Source: JANWHF01 sp036276235 (lineage in GTDB: Bacteria > Planctomycetota > Phycisphaerae > Tepidisphaerales > Tepidisphaeraceae). From it: 26,470 bases of DNA. Numbering within the stretch: the first letter of the stretch is position 1; each line of letters opens with the position of its first letter. Positions 8,123 through 16,300 of the stretch are shown one piece after another. Made by a program: the position numbers and the translations under genes. The notes beneath the pieces were generated by a model. It saw only the letters and a list, made by a program, of their open reading frames with translations, was not told the origin of the DNA and did not search any database. Location: NCBI GenBank assembly GCA_036276235.1, contig DATBDZ010000040.1, positions 1 through 26,470 on the forward strand. The letters run 5' to 3'.

Positions 8123-8180
8123 GTAGGGCGGGCACTGCCCGCCGCATGCGGAGTGAATCGGCGGGCCGTGCCCGCCCTAC
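8123..8180. repeat. REP-like inverted pair, GTAG-footed hairpins (copy 3)
   Basis: GTAG at 8123-8126 is followed by a perfect 7-bp stem with a 3-nt loop (GGCGGGC-ACT-GCCCGCC, 8127-8143). The mirror unit at 8160-8176 ends in CTAC at 8177-8180. The 22-nt arms match at 21 positions. Five T residues (8181-8185) follow immediately, and then the GTG start of the permease at 8188, so on the plus strand this also looks like an intrinsic terminator or attenuator. Confidence 0.9.
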
Positions 8181-8187
8181 TTTTTAC

Positions 8188-9966
8188 GTGTATAAGCTTC
8201 ACCTCATCCTCAAGTATCTGCTCAAGCGCCGCATCGCCTGGGTGTCGCTGATTGCCGTCATGCTTTGCACGACGATGGTGCTCGTCGTTATCAGCGTGAT
8301 GGGCGGGTGGCTCAATATGTTCAAGGGCGCTTTCCGCGGCCTCAGCGGCGAGATCGTCGTCCGCTCACAGAGCATGGCGGGGTTTCCTTATTATCAGGAG
8401 ATGGCCGCCGAGCTGGAGAAGGATCCGGACATTGCCGCGGCGGTGCCGACGATTGAAACGTACGGCCTGATCAACTTCGGCCGCATCGGCACGCTACCCG
8501 GCGTGAAGGTGATGGGGATTCCGATCGAGCAGATCGGGCGGATCAACAGCTTTCCCAATTCGCTTTATCGCCAGCATATTGAGATCGAGCAGGAGCTGGC
8601 TAAACCGAATTTGTCGGCCGATCAGCGCAAGGCGCTCGAGCGGCAGCTCAGCGAGCCGCCTACATTTGATCTGTGGGATGTGATGAGCGTGCCGATGGAT
8701 GCGCTGCCGGCGGGGCTTTCCTTGGCCACGCCAGAAACAGATGAAGATTTGCATGCGGGATCAATCGCCCTGCCGGAGAATTTCCCGCCCGATTTGCGGA
8801 AGGAATTGCGCGGCAGGTTCTGGTACGACGCCGCTCGGCATAACCTGGATTTTGAAGGCCGCATGCAGCCGCAATGGAAGGACGCGCTAGCGTCGCTCTC
8901 GGCCGACCCGAAATATCGCCAGGCGATTGAATCGCTCTATCAGCAATCGACAACGAAAGATTTCCCGGACTACGAAGCGATCATCAAATCGAAATCATAC
9001 GGGATGATCGTCGGCGTCGGCGTGCTGGGGATTCGCCGCGATCAGGACGCCGAGTGGATCGGCCGCGATCCCTGGAAATTCGCCACGCCCGTTAAGCTCA
9101 CGGTGCTGGGCGTGCAGGAGGGCGGCGCGCTGGACATCAAGAACAAGAGCGAGCGGAATTATTTTGTCGTCGACGACAGCCGCATCGGTGTTTGGCAGTA
9201 TGACAATAGTTACGTCTACGTGCCGCTCGATCGCCTGCAGAAAGATCTGGGGATGGCCCCGATCACCGGCGGCGTCAACATCGACACCGGCAAGCCCGAA
9301 GAAATCCCCGGCCGCGTCACTGAGCTGCATATCCGCACGCAGCCCGGCATCGATCCCAATGATGAAACCGCGCTGCGCGCCGTCTGCGATCGTTCGGCGA
9401 AGATCGTCAACGGCGTCCTTCGCCGACATTACGCCGGCGGCGGATTCTCGCTGCGCGGCCCCGCCGTCGAGGTCAAAACGTGGCAGGACGAGCAACGCCT
9501 CTGGATCAACGCCGTCGAAAATGAAAAGCTGCTGACGGTGGTGCTGTTCGCCATCATCAGCATCGTGGCGATCTTCCTGATCTTCTGCATCTTCTACATG
9601 ATCGTCGTCGAGAAAACGCGCGACATCGGCATCATCAAAAGCGTCGGCGCCACCTCCGCCGGCGTAGCGGGAATCTTCCTCGGCTACGGCCTGGTGATCG
9701 GCATCCTCGGCGCGGCAATGGGCCTGGCCCTCAGCTACGGCATCGTCCACAACATCAACGAACTGCACGCCGGCCTCGGGAAACTCCTGCACGTTCAGAT
9801 TTGGAATCCGGAAGTTTATTTGTTTGACAAGATCCCGAACCAGATGAGCGGGAAGGACATCGCCGTGATCTTGCCGATCGCGGTGATCTCGTGCGTGCTG
9901 GGCGCGCTGGTGCCGGCCGTGCGCGCGGCGACGATGAATCCAGTGGAAGCCCTGCGGTGGGAGTGA
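8188..9966 (+). CDS. ABC transporter permease, FtsX/LolC-MacB family
   Basis: The frame is open from 8098, but the first 30 codons come from REP-like repeat DNA, so the GTG at 8188 is the likely start, giving 592 residues. One transmembrane segment lies at about 17-41, followed by a large extracytoplasmic domain of about 400 residues. Three C-terminal helices at about 450-474, 491-518 and 558-581 form the FtsX domain, with the family phrases VVEKTRDIGIIKSVGAT and the terminal VPAVRAATMNPVEALRWE. This is the fold of LolC/LolE and MacB, which extract or move lipoproteins or other substrates from the inner membrane using a cytoplasmic ATPase rather than forming a classical channel. The next gene encodes the matching LolD-type ATPase. 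With one permease gene only, a homodimer is likely. It is longer than typical LolC, so the substrate is open. Confidence 0.9.
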   Translation: MYKLHLILKYLLKRRIAWVSLIAVMLCTTMVLVVISVMGGWLNMFKGAFRGLSGEIVVRSQSMAGFPYYQEMAAELEKDPDIAAAVPTIETYGLINFGRIGTLPGVKVMGIPIEQIGRINSFPNSLYRQHIEIEQELAKPNLSADQRKALERQLSEPPTFDLWDVMSVPMDALPAGLSLATPETDEDLHAGSIALPENFPPDLRKELRGRFWYDAARHNLDFEGRMQPQWKDALASLSADPKYRQAIESLYQQSTTKDFPDYEAIIKSKSYGMIVGVGVLGIRRDQDAEWIGRDPWKFATPVKLTVLGVQEGGALDIKNKSERNYFVVDDSRIGVWQYDNSYVYVPLDRLQKDLGMAPITGGVNIDTGKPEEIPGRVTELHIRTQPGIDPNDETALRAVCDRSAKIVNGVLRRHYAGGGFSLRGPAVEVKTWQDEQRLWINAVENEKLLTVVLFAIISIVAIFLIFCIFYMIVVEKTRDIGIIKSVGATSAGVAGIFLGYGLVIGILGAAMGLALSYGIVHNINELHAGLGKLLHVQIWNPEVYLFDKIPNQMSGKDIAVILPIAVISCVLGALVPAVRAATMNPVEALRWE

Positions 9967-9971
9967 CTGAG

Positions 9972-10043
9972 ATTTGCAATTTGCGATTTGCGATTGAATC
10001 GATCAGACACAAAATCGCAAATCGCAAATGGGCAATCGCAAAT
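9972..10043. repeat. Inverted repeat built of GATTTGC words, between permease and ATPase genes
   Basis: The left arm 9972-9995 carries tandem copies of a 7-nt word (ATTTGCG/ATTTGCA). The right arm 10013-10043 carries the complementary word CGCAAAT four times. Most of the 82-bp spacer between the permease stop and the lolD-like ATG is this hairpin. Its end lies five bases before the ATG. Confidence 0.85.
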
Positions 10044-10048
10044 GACAT

Positions 10049-10849
10049 ATGTCTCAAGCCGCCTCTAAACCTCTTGCATCCCCGCCGCGTGCCGGCGGCG
10101 CGATCCTGCGCGCTCAGGCGGTGAAAAAGTCCTATCAGATGGGCGATCAAATCGTGCAGGTTCTTCGCCATATCGATCTCACCCTGCAACGCGGCGAATT
10201 CGTTGCCGTCGAAGGACGCAGCGGCTCGGGCAAGAGTACCCTGCTTCATATCATCGGAGCGCTCGATGGCGCCGACGATGGGTCGATCGAATATGAAGGT
10301 CAGAACATCGCGCAGATGAGCAATGCCGAGCGCAGCCGACTGCGCAACATGCATTTCGGTTTTGTGTTTCAGTTCTATCATCTGCTGCCGGAGTTGAACG
10401 TTCTGGAGAACACTTTGCTCGGCCCGATGATCGAACACTCGTGGCTCGGCTATCGTGCGCATCGCAAGGAACTGAAGTCGCGTGCCGCGGATTTACTGAC
10501 ACAGCTGGGCCTCTCCCATCGCGTGCATCACAAACCCAACCAGCTCTCCGGCGGCGAGCGGCAACGCGTGGCGATCGCGCGGGCGCTGATGAACAATCCG
10601 CGGATTTTGTTTGCCGACGAACCGACCGGGAATCTCGACTACGAAACCGGCCGCCAGATCATGGGCGTGCTGGAAAAGCTGCATCGCGAGAGCGGCCAGA
10701 CGATCGTCATGGTCACCCACGACCGCGCCCTGGCCCGCCAGGCCGACCGCGTCCTGGTCCTGGTTAACGGCAAGCTCGAGCGCCCGGGGGAGGAAAAAAC
10801 TCCCGCCGACAAGGGGACGATGTTGGATTATCATTCGGAGAAGCAGTGA
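10049..10849 (+). CDS. lolD: LolD-type ABC transporter ATP-binding protein
   Basis: The cytoplasmic ATPase that drives the upstream FtsX-type permease. In 266 residues all ABC motifs are intact: Walker A GRSGSGKST at 56-64, Q-loop VFQFYHLLPEL at 106-116, signature LSGGERQR at 166-173, Walker B ILFADEP at 186-192, D-loop GNLD and the switch His224 (VTHDR). The Q-loop wording and ADEPTGNLD are typical of the LolD/MacB/FtsE group. The first about 18 residues are a non-conserved Ala/Pro-rich leader. The gene follows the permease after an 82-bp spacer filled by a hairpin, unlike the tight or overlapping lolC-lolD spacing usual elsewhere. No Shine-Dalgarno is visible before the ATG. Confidence 0.94.
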   Translation: MSQAASKPLASPPRAGGAILRAQAVKKSYQMGDQIVQVLRHIDLTLQRGEFVAVEGRSGSGKSTLLHIIGALDGADDGSIEYEGQNIAQMSNAERSRLRNMHFGFVFQFYHLLPELNVLENTLLGPMIEHSWLGYRAHRKELKSRAADLLTQLGLSHRVHHKPNQLSGGERQRVAIARALMNNPRILFADEPTGNLDYETGRQIMGVLEKLHRESGQTIVMVTHDRALARQADRVLVLVNGKLERPGEEKTPADKGTMLDYHSEKQ

Positions 10850-11015
10850 GGGACGAAGAGACGTAGGGACGAAGGGACGTAGGGAAGAGAAATTAGGAGG
10901 ATCGACGCGCGGTGGCACGGTAGTATTTCCCTTTGTCCCTTTGTCCCTCCGTCCCTGTGTCCCTCCATCCCCGTGTTCCTTCGTCCCTCTGTCCCTTCGT
11001 CCCTTTGTCCCTCTC
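10848..11015. repeat. Long inverted repeat of GGGACGAA / TTTGTCCC words
   Basis: The left arm (10848-10885) repeats an 8-nt word of the form AGGGACGA about four times. The right arm (10928-11015) carries about eleven imperfect copies of the complementary word (TTTGTCCC, TCCGTCCC, TTCGTCCC). The left arm overlaps the lolD stop codon and the right arm ends 22 bp before the ilvE start, so the whole lolD-ilvE spacer is repeat. The unequal arms show that word number varies between the two sides. Confidence 0.9.
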
Positions 11016-11037
11016 AACTAGCGATACTGGAGCATCA

Positions 11038-11898
11038 ATGCCGCTCAAAGTCTGGATCGACGGAAAGCTCTCTGACAAAGCCGACGCCAAGATCAGCGTC
11101 TACGATCATGGCCTGCTCTACGGGGACGGCGTCTTTGAGGGGATCCGTCTCTACCACGGCAAGATCTTCGAGTGCGAAGCGCATCTGCGCCGACTCTATG
11201 AGTCGGCCAAAGCCATCCGCCTGACGATTCCGTACGCGGCGGATCAGCTCAAATCGGCGATGGAAGAAACCATCCGCGCCAACGGCTTTGCCGATTGCTA
11301 CATCCGCCTGATCGTCACGCGCGGCGTCGGGTATCTGGGCCTCAATCCCAACAAATGTTCCAATCCGTCGGTGATCATCATCGCCGACACGATCGAGCTT
11401 TATCCGAAGGAAGTGTACGAAAAAGGCATGGCGATCATCACCGCCACCGTCGTGCGCAATCACGCCAACGCGCTGCCGGCGCGGGTGAAGAGTCTCAATT
11501 ATCTGAACAACATCCTGGCGAAGATCGAAGCCGCCGACGCGGGCGTGCCCGAGGCGATCATGCTCAATCAGCAAGGCAACGTCGCCGAGTGCACCGGCGA
11601 CAACATCTTCATCGTCAAAGCCGGCAGCGTCTTCACGCCGACAACTCACGACGGCATCCTGGAAGGCATCACGAGACAGGTCATCATCAATCTCTGCGCC
11701 AAGCTCTCCCTCCGCTGCCATGAGCAGTCCCTGCAACGGCATGACCTGTACATCGCCGACGAATGCTTTTTGACGGGCACCGGCGCCGAGGTCGTCCCCG
11801 TGACGAAGATTGATGGCCGCCCGATCGGGAGCGGAGAAGCCGGGCCGGTGACGCGCAAGCTGATCGGGGCGTTCAGGGCATACATCGCAGAGCGATGA
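11038..11898 (+). CDS. ilvE: Branched-chain amino acid aminotransferase (class IV PLP)
   Basis: Catalyses the last step of Leu, Ile and Val synthesis, or the first step of their breakdown, using PLP and glutamate. The 286-residue product is family length and starts at the ATG at 11038, preceded by GGAG five bases upstream. The earlier in-frame region is repeat-encoded and is excluded. Family landmarks are DHGLLYGDGVFEGIR at 23-37, RLIVTRGVGYLGL at 90-102, the PLP Lys151 in ARVKSLNYLNNILAK, ECTGDNIFIV at 184-193 and FLTGTGAEVVPV near the C-terminus. D-amino acid transaminase and ADC lyase share the fold, but these motifs favour IlvE. It is separated from the lolD gene by a long hairpin, so an own promoter or readthrough is needed. 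Confidence 0.94.
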   Translation: MPLKVWIDGKLSDKADAKISVYDHGLLYGDGVFEGIRLYHGKIFECEAHLRRLYESAKAIRLTIPYAADQLKSAMEETIRANGFADCYIRLIVTRGVGYLGLNPNKCSNPSVIIIADTIELYPKEVYEKGMAIITATVVRNHANALPARVKSLNYLNNILAKIEAADAGVPEAIMLNQQGNVAECTGDNIFIVKAGSVFTPTTHDGILEGITRQVIINLCAKLSLRCHEQSLQRHDLYIADECFLTGTGAEVVPVTKIDGRPIGSGEAGPVTRKLIGAFRAYIAER

Positions 11899-12327
11899 GC
11901 GAATAAAAGATAGGCTGAGCCACCCTTGATCCTTAGTCGGCTCAGCGCCGCCGGCAGGTTACAAATGTTACAACAGCGCCTGTGTCACACGGGCGCTGCT
12001 CATCGCGCAAGGGGTTACGATAGAGTTATTTATGTCATCAAGGTGCGTGTTACATCACGGAAGGGTGTAACATCGAAAGGACCACTTTCGTCCACCAGAT
12101 CTTGTGATGAGGCCTGCGTCTCCAGCGACTTTCGCGAAAAGCCGAAAGTGTCGCATTTGTCGCGTCTACTCCAGCCAACGTGAAGATGTAAGATATTGAT
12201 ATTAATAGGTTTGCGCGTATTTATTTCGGGTCCGATTGTGCGACACTCTTCCTATTTTACGCGCGTGTTTCGTCTTCGATGCAGACAGGTTGGTGTGTTT
12301 TCCGTGTGGGCTGCGATTCAGCAATGT
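11899..12327. other. Structured non-coding spacer between convergent genes
   Basis: No credible gene is seen. Stem-loops occur in series: an 8-bp perfect stem 11914-11921/11939-11946 (GCTGAGCC with GGCTCAGC), CAGCGCC/GGCGCTG at 11974-11980/11992-11998, TGTTACA/TGTAACA at 12048-12054/12066-12072, CGAAAG/CTTTCG at 12074-12079/12085-12090 and ACTTTCG/CGAAAGT at 12128-12134/12143-12149. The first could terminate ilvE, although it lacks a T-run. From 12181 to about 12270 the sequence is distinctly AT-richer, with direct GTTACA words further left. The set could be terminators, the folds of a small RNA, or decayed repeats. Confidence 0.45.
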
Positions 12328-12858
12328 TTAGCGCTTACGCCGCGCGCGATATCTGAAACCGAGCCGGGGCTTGAGCGCTTCGAGCACTTCAAACACGATC
12401 GGACAGGTCGTCGTCCGCCCCACCATTCCCATGGTGCGGAAGACGAATTGGGGCTTGTATAAATATGGATAGTCTTTGCATGCGGCCGGCCGATCTTCGT
12501 ATACGCTGCAGCGGTTGTCCTGCAAAAATGGACAGGGCAGTGCCCGCATGGTCCAGGGGTCATCATCACCCCGCTCGGCTTTTTCAAGATAAGTGTCGAT
12601 GAAAACCTGACGCTCGATGCCCAAACGTTTCGCGAGCCGTTCCACATCTTCCTCGCTGAGTGGCGGGCTGCTCTCCTTGCAGCAGTTGGCGCAGGTCGTG
12701 CAGTCAATCTGCGCCCAGACGCGCTTGGTCAGTTCAAATACTTGCTCATCCATTTCCTCCACGGACAGATCGGAGTTCTTGAGAAACATCCGGAACGCGA
12801 TGTTCTCATCCTCCTTCTGCTCAGCCAGCACGCGAAGTTTGATGGGGTCGAAGGGCAT
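12328..12858 (-). CDS. YkgJ-family cysteine-cluster (Zn/Fe-chelating) protein
   Basis: A 176-residue protein from the ATG at 12858; an ATG at 12891 would add eleven unconserved residues. The cluster CTTCANCC at 53-60 (C53, C56, C59, C60) is followed by CPFLQDNRCSVYEDRPAAC at 109-127 (C109, C117, C127) and a last Cys at 152 (TTTCP). This is the spacing of the UPF0153/YkgJ family, thought to bind zinc or an iron-sulfur cluster; its biochemical role is not established. The N-terminal 50 residues are charged and helical. It is convergent with ilvE and lies downstream of the antitoxin gene, separated from it by a strong hairpin, so it probably has its own transcript. Confidence 0.9.
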   Translation of the reverse strand: MPFDPIKLRVLAEQKEDENIAFRMFLKNSDLSVEEMDEQVFELTKRVWAQIDCTTCANCCKESSPPLSEEDVERLAKRLGIERQVFIDTYLEKAERGDDDPWTMRALPCPFLQDNRCSVYEDRPAACKDYPYLYKPQFVFRTMGMVGRTTTCPIVFEVLEALKPRLGFRYRARRKR

Positions 12859-12907
12859 GATGGGAAAAACTACCGGCGAGCAATTGCCCATTGGCCGAAT
12901 TCATTTC

Positions 12908-12992
12908 CGTTTTCTTTGCGCCCTTTGTCTCTTTGCGTCTTCGCGCAATTCGATCGCGCAAAGACGCAAAGAGACAAAGGGCGCAAAGAAAA
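12908..12992. terminator. Long hairpin of TTTGCGCC/TTTGTCTC words, terminator-like
   Basis: The 38-nt arms 12908-12945 and 12955-12992 are reverse complements at 37 positions around a 9-nt loop. They are built of related words (CTTTGCGCC, CTTTGTCTC, TTTGCGTC). The element lies 20 bp past the stop of the antitoxin gene and 50 bp before the YkgJ start, both on the minus strand. A stem this strong would stop transcription or form a cruciform. It belongs to the same structural class as the other word-built hairpins here. Confidence 0.88.
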
Positions 12993-13012
12993 CCATGGGG
13001 ACGAAGGCGCGG

Positions 13013-13261
13013 TCACAGCTTACCCTCATCGTGCAAGTCCGTGAGGCGCTTACGCCTTGCGTCCCAATCCTTGTCCGTGATTTCCCGCGCCGGCGTGCCC
13101 AGGGATTTGAGCAGATGCGATTCCAGTTCGGGCGAGATCGCCTCGCCGGCCCCCGCGAGGATCAGGGCGGCGATGTACTGGTCCGCATCCGCATACCCCG
13201 CCGCCGCCGCTCGCGCATCAGCAAGGCGTTTGACCTCGTCGGGCAGCGTGATGGTGGACAT
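13013..13261 (-). CDS. ParD/RHH-like antitoxin, orphan
   Basis: An 82-residue acidic protein that begins STITLPDEVKRLADARAAAAG, a short beta strand followed by a helix, as in ribbon-helix-helix antitoxins of type II modules. The middle (YADADQYIAALIL) fits the second helix of ParD-like proteins; the C-terminus (about 45-82) is charged and would be the toxin-binding tail. The start is set by AAGGAG six bases before the ATG at 13261. A longer in-frame open frame to 13489 exists, but it is encoded by an inverted repeat. No toxin gene is adjacent on either side: upstream is a transposase, downstream a YkgJ gene. It may be a solitary regulator or a remnant of a module. It resembles ParD more than VapB, with moderate certainty. 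Confidence 0.75.
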   Translation of the reverse strand: MSTITLPDEVKRLADARAAAAGYADADQYIAALILAGAGEAISPELESHLLKSLGTPAREITDKDWDARRKRLTDLHDEGKL

Positions 13262-13275
13262 GCGGAACTCCTTGG
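13255..13275 (-). promoter_or_regulatory. Strong Shine-Dalgarno that fixes the antitoxin start
   Basis: On the minus strand AAGGAG precedes the ATG at 13261 with six intervening bases. Few genes in this window have such a site. It decides between the 82-residue start and the repeat-encoded longer frame. Confidence 0.75.
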
Positions 13276-13355
13276 AATCATTTTCGACGGGGTGCGACGG
13301 AGAGTCAACGTGAAAGATTCCGGACCTCCCTGATCGTCGTTGATCAGATTTATTG

Positions 13356-13443
13356 CTCACGCAGAGGCGCGGAGGCGCAGAGTGAATGCAGCGAATTGCA
13401 AGTTGTTCGATCTTCTCTCTGCGCCTCCGCGCCTCTGCGCGAG
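13356..13443. repeat. Inverted repeat of GCGCCTCCGCGCCTCTGCG type
   Basis: The 27-nt arms 13356-13382 and 13417-13443 match at 26 positions. The words GAGGCGCGGAGGCGCAGAG are internally repetitive. The element lies between the antitoxin and the transposase genes, close to the 3' end of the transposase (43 bp past the stop). Confidence 0.85.
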
Positions 13444-13485
13444 AATATGCATTTGTCGCTGGATTCCGGAAGCCGTCCTGGAATC

Positions 13486-14112
13486 TCATCTTCGCTCGCG
13501 TCCGAATCTGATGGGAAGCATCTTACCCGCGTACCAAACTGACCCGCCCTGCAAGCGGTGATCGAAAATGTACTTCGCACTGTTGATCTGGTGGCCGCGA
13601 TCGCGAATGGGAAGGGACTTGGAGCGCACGGCCCAAAGGCCTCCCAGCGCCGCGAGATTAACCTGCTTTGCGTGATGGGCCGATTCTTTCTTGGCGACAC
13701 CAACCCAATGACGGGGGTTGTGGTCCGGAATTTTCGCAAGAATGTGGAAGTGGACGTCGGTCACGCACGCAACGGCAACCTCAAGTTTTCGGCGCTGGAG
13801 GGACTCCACGAGCAGTCTGACAACTAATGTTCGTTGTTCGACCGACAGATAAATGGGGTCGCGCTTCATGAGATCCTTTGCGCTAGCATTGATTGAACCG
13901 TATGCGCCTTTGGGCGGAGGATTTTCGTAGTCTCCTTCGACGTGTTCGCGATGATGTCGCGTGCGAAAGCCCCGACTATCTCCGGGCAACCATGTTCCAT
14001 AGGTGTGACCCATGCAGTGATACCAATTGTTCCACGGACCGCTGGGTTTCCCGTTGACTTTCGATTTGCGCGTCACGAGTGAGAATTTGTTCGTCTCCGT
14101 TGAGATTGTCAA
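13486..14112 (-). CDS. IS200/REP-associated tyrosine (HUH, Y1) transposase
   Basis: About 208 residues from a TTG at 14112; a GTG twelve codons in (LVTRKSK) is an alternative and there is no Shine-Dalgarno. Landmarks are WYHCMGHTYGTWLPGDSRGF at 30-49 (N-terminal strand), the HUH motif HFH at 121-123 within CVTDVHFHILAKI, and a C-terminal helix with NSAKYIFDH, where Tyr181 is the likely DNA-attacking nucleophile, followed by GGSVWY. This is the Y1 transposase family that includes IS200/IS605 TnpA and the domesticated REP-associated transposases (RAYTs). No TnpB and no IS605-type paired ends were recognised, and the gene is single, which fits a RAYT. It is flanked by the inverted repeat at 13356-13443 and by two hairpins at 14134-14195. 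It looks intact. Confidence 0.82.
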   Translation of the reverse strand: MTISTETNKFSLVTRKSKVNGKPSGPWNNWYHCMGHTYGTWLPGDSRGFRTRHHREHVEGDYENPPPKGAYGSINASAKDLMKRDPIYLSVEQRTLVVRLLVESLQRRKLEVAVACVTDVHFHILAKIPDHNPRHWVGVAKKESAHHAKQVNLAALGGLWAVRSKSLPIRDRGHQINSAKYIFDHRLQGGSVWYAGKMLPIRFGRERR

Positions 14113-14133
14113 GAATCTGCAACGTATAAAAAG

Positions 14134-14155
14134 CCCACGGAACTTGTTCCGTGGG
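14134..14155 (-). terminator. Intrinsic terminator (second of a tandem pair after groEL)
   Basis: A 22-nt hairpin, CCCACGGAA with TTCCGTGGG arms and a short loop. On the minus strand it is followed by CTTTTT (14133-14128), the classical intrinsic terminator form. It stands between groEL and the transposase gene and only about 20 bp upstream of the proposed transposase start. Confidence 0.8.
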
Positions 14156-14173
14156 ACCCGAGCGCAAAGAAAA

Positions 14174-14195
14174 CCCAGGGAGCAAGCTCCCTGGG
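14174..14195. terminator. Bidirectional intrinsic terminator after groEL
   Basis: A 22-nt hairpin with 10-bp arms (CCCAGGGAGC against GCTCCCTGGG). On the plus strand it is followed by CTTTTTG, and on the minus strand by TTTTCTTTG, so it can act in both directions. It is 37 bp past the groEL stop codon. Confidence 0.82.
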
Positions 14196-14231
14196 CTTTT
14201 TGTCTTGCATCAGAACGTGACTTGTCGGCGC

Positions 14232-15866
<1,635 letters not shown>

Positions 15867-15884
15867 GGGAGAACTCCAAAAGTT

Positions 15885-16000
15885 AGTTGCCAGTTGCCAG
15901 TTGTCAGTTGCCAGTAAAGAGGAAGTAAATAAGCAGTAGGGTGCCGGCTACCTGTCGTCGCATTGCTTTACTGGCAACTGACAACTGGCAACTGGCAACT
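15885..16000. repeat. Perfect 35-bp inverted repeat in the groES-groEL spacer
   Basis: The arms 15885-15919 and 15966-16000 are exact reverse complements. They consist of the 7-nt word CAGTTGC/AGTTGTC repeated (GTTGCCA four times with one variant), around a 46-nt loop. The element fills the 143-bp spacer between groES (stop at 16010) and groEL (start at 15866), so every dicistronic transcript must carry it. There is no T-run after the stem in the direction of transcription. Confidence 0.95.
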
Positions 16001-16009
16001 CATTCCCTC

Positions 16010-16300
16010 TTACTCTACAACAGCAAGCACATCATCCTCACTCATAATGATGACTTCATCGCCGTCGAGCTTGATTTCTGTGCCGGCGTAGCTGGTGAAG
16101 ATGACTTCGTCGCCTTTCTTGACGGTGAAGGGGGCTTTTTCGCCGTTGTCGAGGCGTTTGCCGTCGCCGACGGCCAGGATCTTGCCGCGCTTGGGCTTTT
16201 CCTTGGCGCTGTCGGGGAGGACGATACCGCTCTTTGTTTTGGTTTCGGCCTCGACGCGCTTGACGAGGATTTTGTCACCGAGGGGACGAAGCTTTGCCAT
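16010..16300 (-). CDS. groES: Co-chaperonin GroES (Hsp10)
   Basis: The heptameric lid of the GroEL chamber. It is 96 residues: MAKLRPLGDKILVKRVEAE at the start, the mobile loop around TKSGIVLPDSAKEKPKRGKI, then KKGDEVIFTSYAGTEIKLDG and the terminal MSEDDVLAVVE. The ATG at 16300 has a strong AAAGGAG six bases upstream, which sets the start. groEL follows on the same strand after a 143-bp spacer that is mostly a perfect hairpin. I searched by eye upstream for a CIRCE element (TTAGCACTC-N9-GAGTGCTAA), the HrcA site usual at this operon, and did not see one, so the heat-shock control is not explained. Confidence 0.98.
   Translation of the reverse strand: MAKLRPLGDKILVKRVEAETKTKSGIVLPDSAKEKPKRGKILAVGDGKRLDNGEKAPFTVKKGDEVIFTSYAGTEIKLDGDEVIIMSEDDVLAVVE

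Noticed and set aside
8995..9792. 265-codon minus-strand open frame inside the permease gene
   Set aside because: Asp/Ala-rich shadow of the FtsX-type permease.
10928..11015. Possible CRISPR-like tandem array
   Set aside because: The repeating unit is only about 8 nt with no spacers of regular length, and it pairs with a left arm; it is a word-built hairpin.
11926..12183. 85-codon plus-strand open frame after ilvE
   Set aside because: No Shine-Dalgarno, no family resemblance, and it spans several stem-loops; more likely non-coding.
12196..12462. 88-codon plus-strand open frame in the AT-rich part of the spacer
   Set aside because: Its second half is antisense to the YkgJ gene and the first half has no protein character or ribosome site.
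13262..13489. N-terminal extension of the antitoxin frame
   Set aside because: It is encoded by the inverted repeat 13356-13443 and its flank; the Shine-Dalgarno and RHH similarity place the start at 13261.
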